This document shows positions 63,271 through 64,000 of a stretch of DNA of 64,000 bases, in pieces; the stretch's first letter is position 1; every line of letters starts with the position of its first letter. The stretch comes from Fragum whitleyi (Eukaryota; Mollusca; Bivalvia; Cardiida; Cardiidae): contig OX411551.1 in assembly GCA_948146395.1 (NCBI GenBank), forward strand, positions 47,262,854 to 47,326,853, written 5' to 3'. The position numbers were made by a program, and so were the translations under genes. The notes under the pieces are model-generated. The model was not told where the DNA came from, ran no database searches, and worked only from the letters and a program-made list of their open reading frames with translations.

Positions 63271-63519
63271 TCTGAAAGTAATTCAATTACCTTAATTTCT
63301 TATTTTCTTATTTTCTAATTTCAAATTTAGTCACGTGACGTGTATCTAACCAATATGTAAGTTGAATTACCATGGCTTATTAAATTGCGTCATTTCACGA
63401 CGAAGTATTTGCTTCGTATACATGTAGTTGTACGGCCCTCCACAGGAAAAAAAAACTTCTACGAAAATACGGGGTATATTGGGAATAGACACAATCTTGT
63501 CTATTCTCCTTATAAAGTT

Positions 63520-63931
63520 TAAAACATCGTGAAATTGAAAAACTGAATGATATTAGAATGATTTTGGATTGCAATGTGTGATGAGTGAGATTTACATGAA
63601 ATAAGCGGGAGGTAATAAATATTGCTAATTTTGTTCAAGATGAACAAAATTATCAATACTTATTACCTCCCTTTGATTAAATATGCACACAAATTCTAAA
63701 ATAGCTGTTATGTGTTCACTAACCAATTAAACGCTTAAAGAAATAAATTTATTCAGTGAAATCGTGGATTCCTTCGAGCGACTTTCATTTTGGATGAAGT
63801 TGTTAATCTTATTATTTTAAGCGATCTTGAACGTGTTTGAATGGTTTGAGTGAGTGTTTAGAATGTATTGATGGAGCGCTGATTAATAAGAATGGTTAAA
63901 ATGAAAGTCAATTTCACGGTGTAATTAACTG
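63520..63931 (+). mobile_element. F1 MITE
   Basis: It runs from 'taaaacatcgtgaaattgaaaaactg' to ..GTCAATTTCACGGTGTAATT and AACTG before TA. The palindrome at 63608-63670 (GGGAGGTAATAAATATTGC / TATTACCTCCC) is nearly perfect. Confidence 0.85.
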
Positions 63932-64000
63932 TACCACGCAATTCTTTATCAATCATATACTCATTTCAGTCCCATAGCGATATCAGCCGCTACCAAAGCG

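Noticed and set aside
63969..64000. Possible acceptor (CATTTCAG) for gene C sushi 2 at the window end
   Set aside because: With the phase required by exon 4 (one leftover base) the reading is V-P followed by TAG, and no sushi cysteine is visible, so it does not fit the expected exon.

Overview
The window is eukaryotic nuclear DNA. Coding sequence occurs only as short exons with GT/AG introns of constant phase, in AT-rich DNA crowded with small transposable elements. There are no operons, ribosome-binding sites or CRISPR arrays. The repeat style (many hairpin MITEs, tRNA-headed SINEs, TGACCTTGACC arrays, long tandem-modular repeats) and the extracellular domain mix suggest a lophotrochozoan, most likely a marine bivalve mollusc. 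That assignment is an inference from style, not a sequence match.

Four gene loci can be supported. Gene A (+ strand) contributes only its last coding exon, 1670-1792. An organic anion transporter gene of the OATP/SLCO family lies on the - strand. Nine exons between 17069 and 5462 join in frame into the C-terminal ~507 residues, and the N-terminal exon(s) were not found. Gene B (+ strand, 21575-40311) is complete. Eight exons join in frame into a 396-residue secreted protein: signal peptide, PAN/apple-like module, four-cysteine EGF-like module, two sushi (CCP) modules, and a C-terminal Methyltransf_FA-like ('farnesoic acid O-methyltransferase') domain. Gene C (+ strand, from 49895) is a paralogue with the first four exons visible (to 59786) and identical intron phases; the rest presumably lies beyond the right edge. 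Genes A, B and C therefore form a same-strand tandem family, and the OATP gene sits between A and B in the opposite orientation.

Most of the remaining DNA is repeats. The commonest family (called F1 here) is a ~440-bp TA-flanked element. Its ends begin CAGTTAACAACATCGTG and it carries an off-centre ~65-bp internal palindrome; roughly 25 intact or partial copies occur. Other families are F2 (ends GTGACCCGTCACGCG), F3 (ends GAGCCTGTGTGTGAC), F4 (ends CAGGGTGTCCAC, 5-bp target duplications), a piggyBac-type TTAA element, tiny hAT-like hairpins with 8-bp duplications, SINEs, LINE 3' tails, a decayed Tc1-like transposase, and several tandem-modular arrays. Nesting is frequent.

The most unusual local structures are three. 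Gene B's terminal coding exon has been amplified into a ~95-bp tandem array directly downstream of its stop codon, and an 810-bp inverted-repeat element interrupts that array. One OATP exon is present as an ungapped, dead partial duplicate. Gene B itself is a secreted multidomain protein with an unusual domain order.
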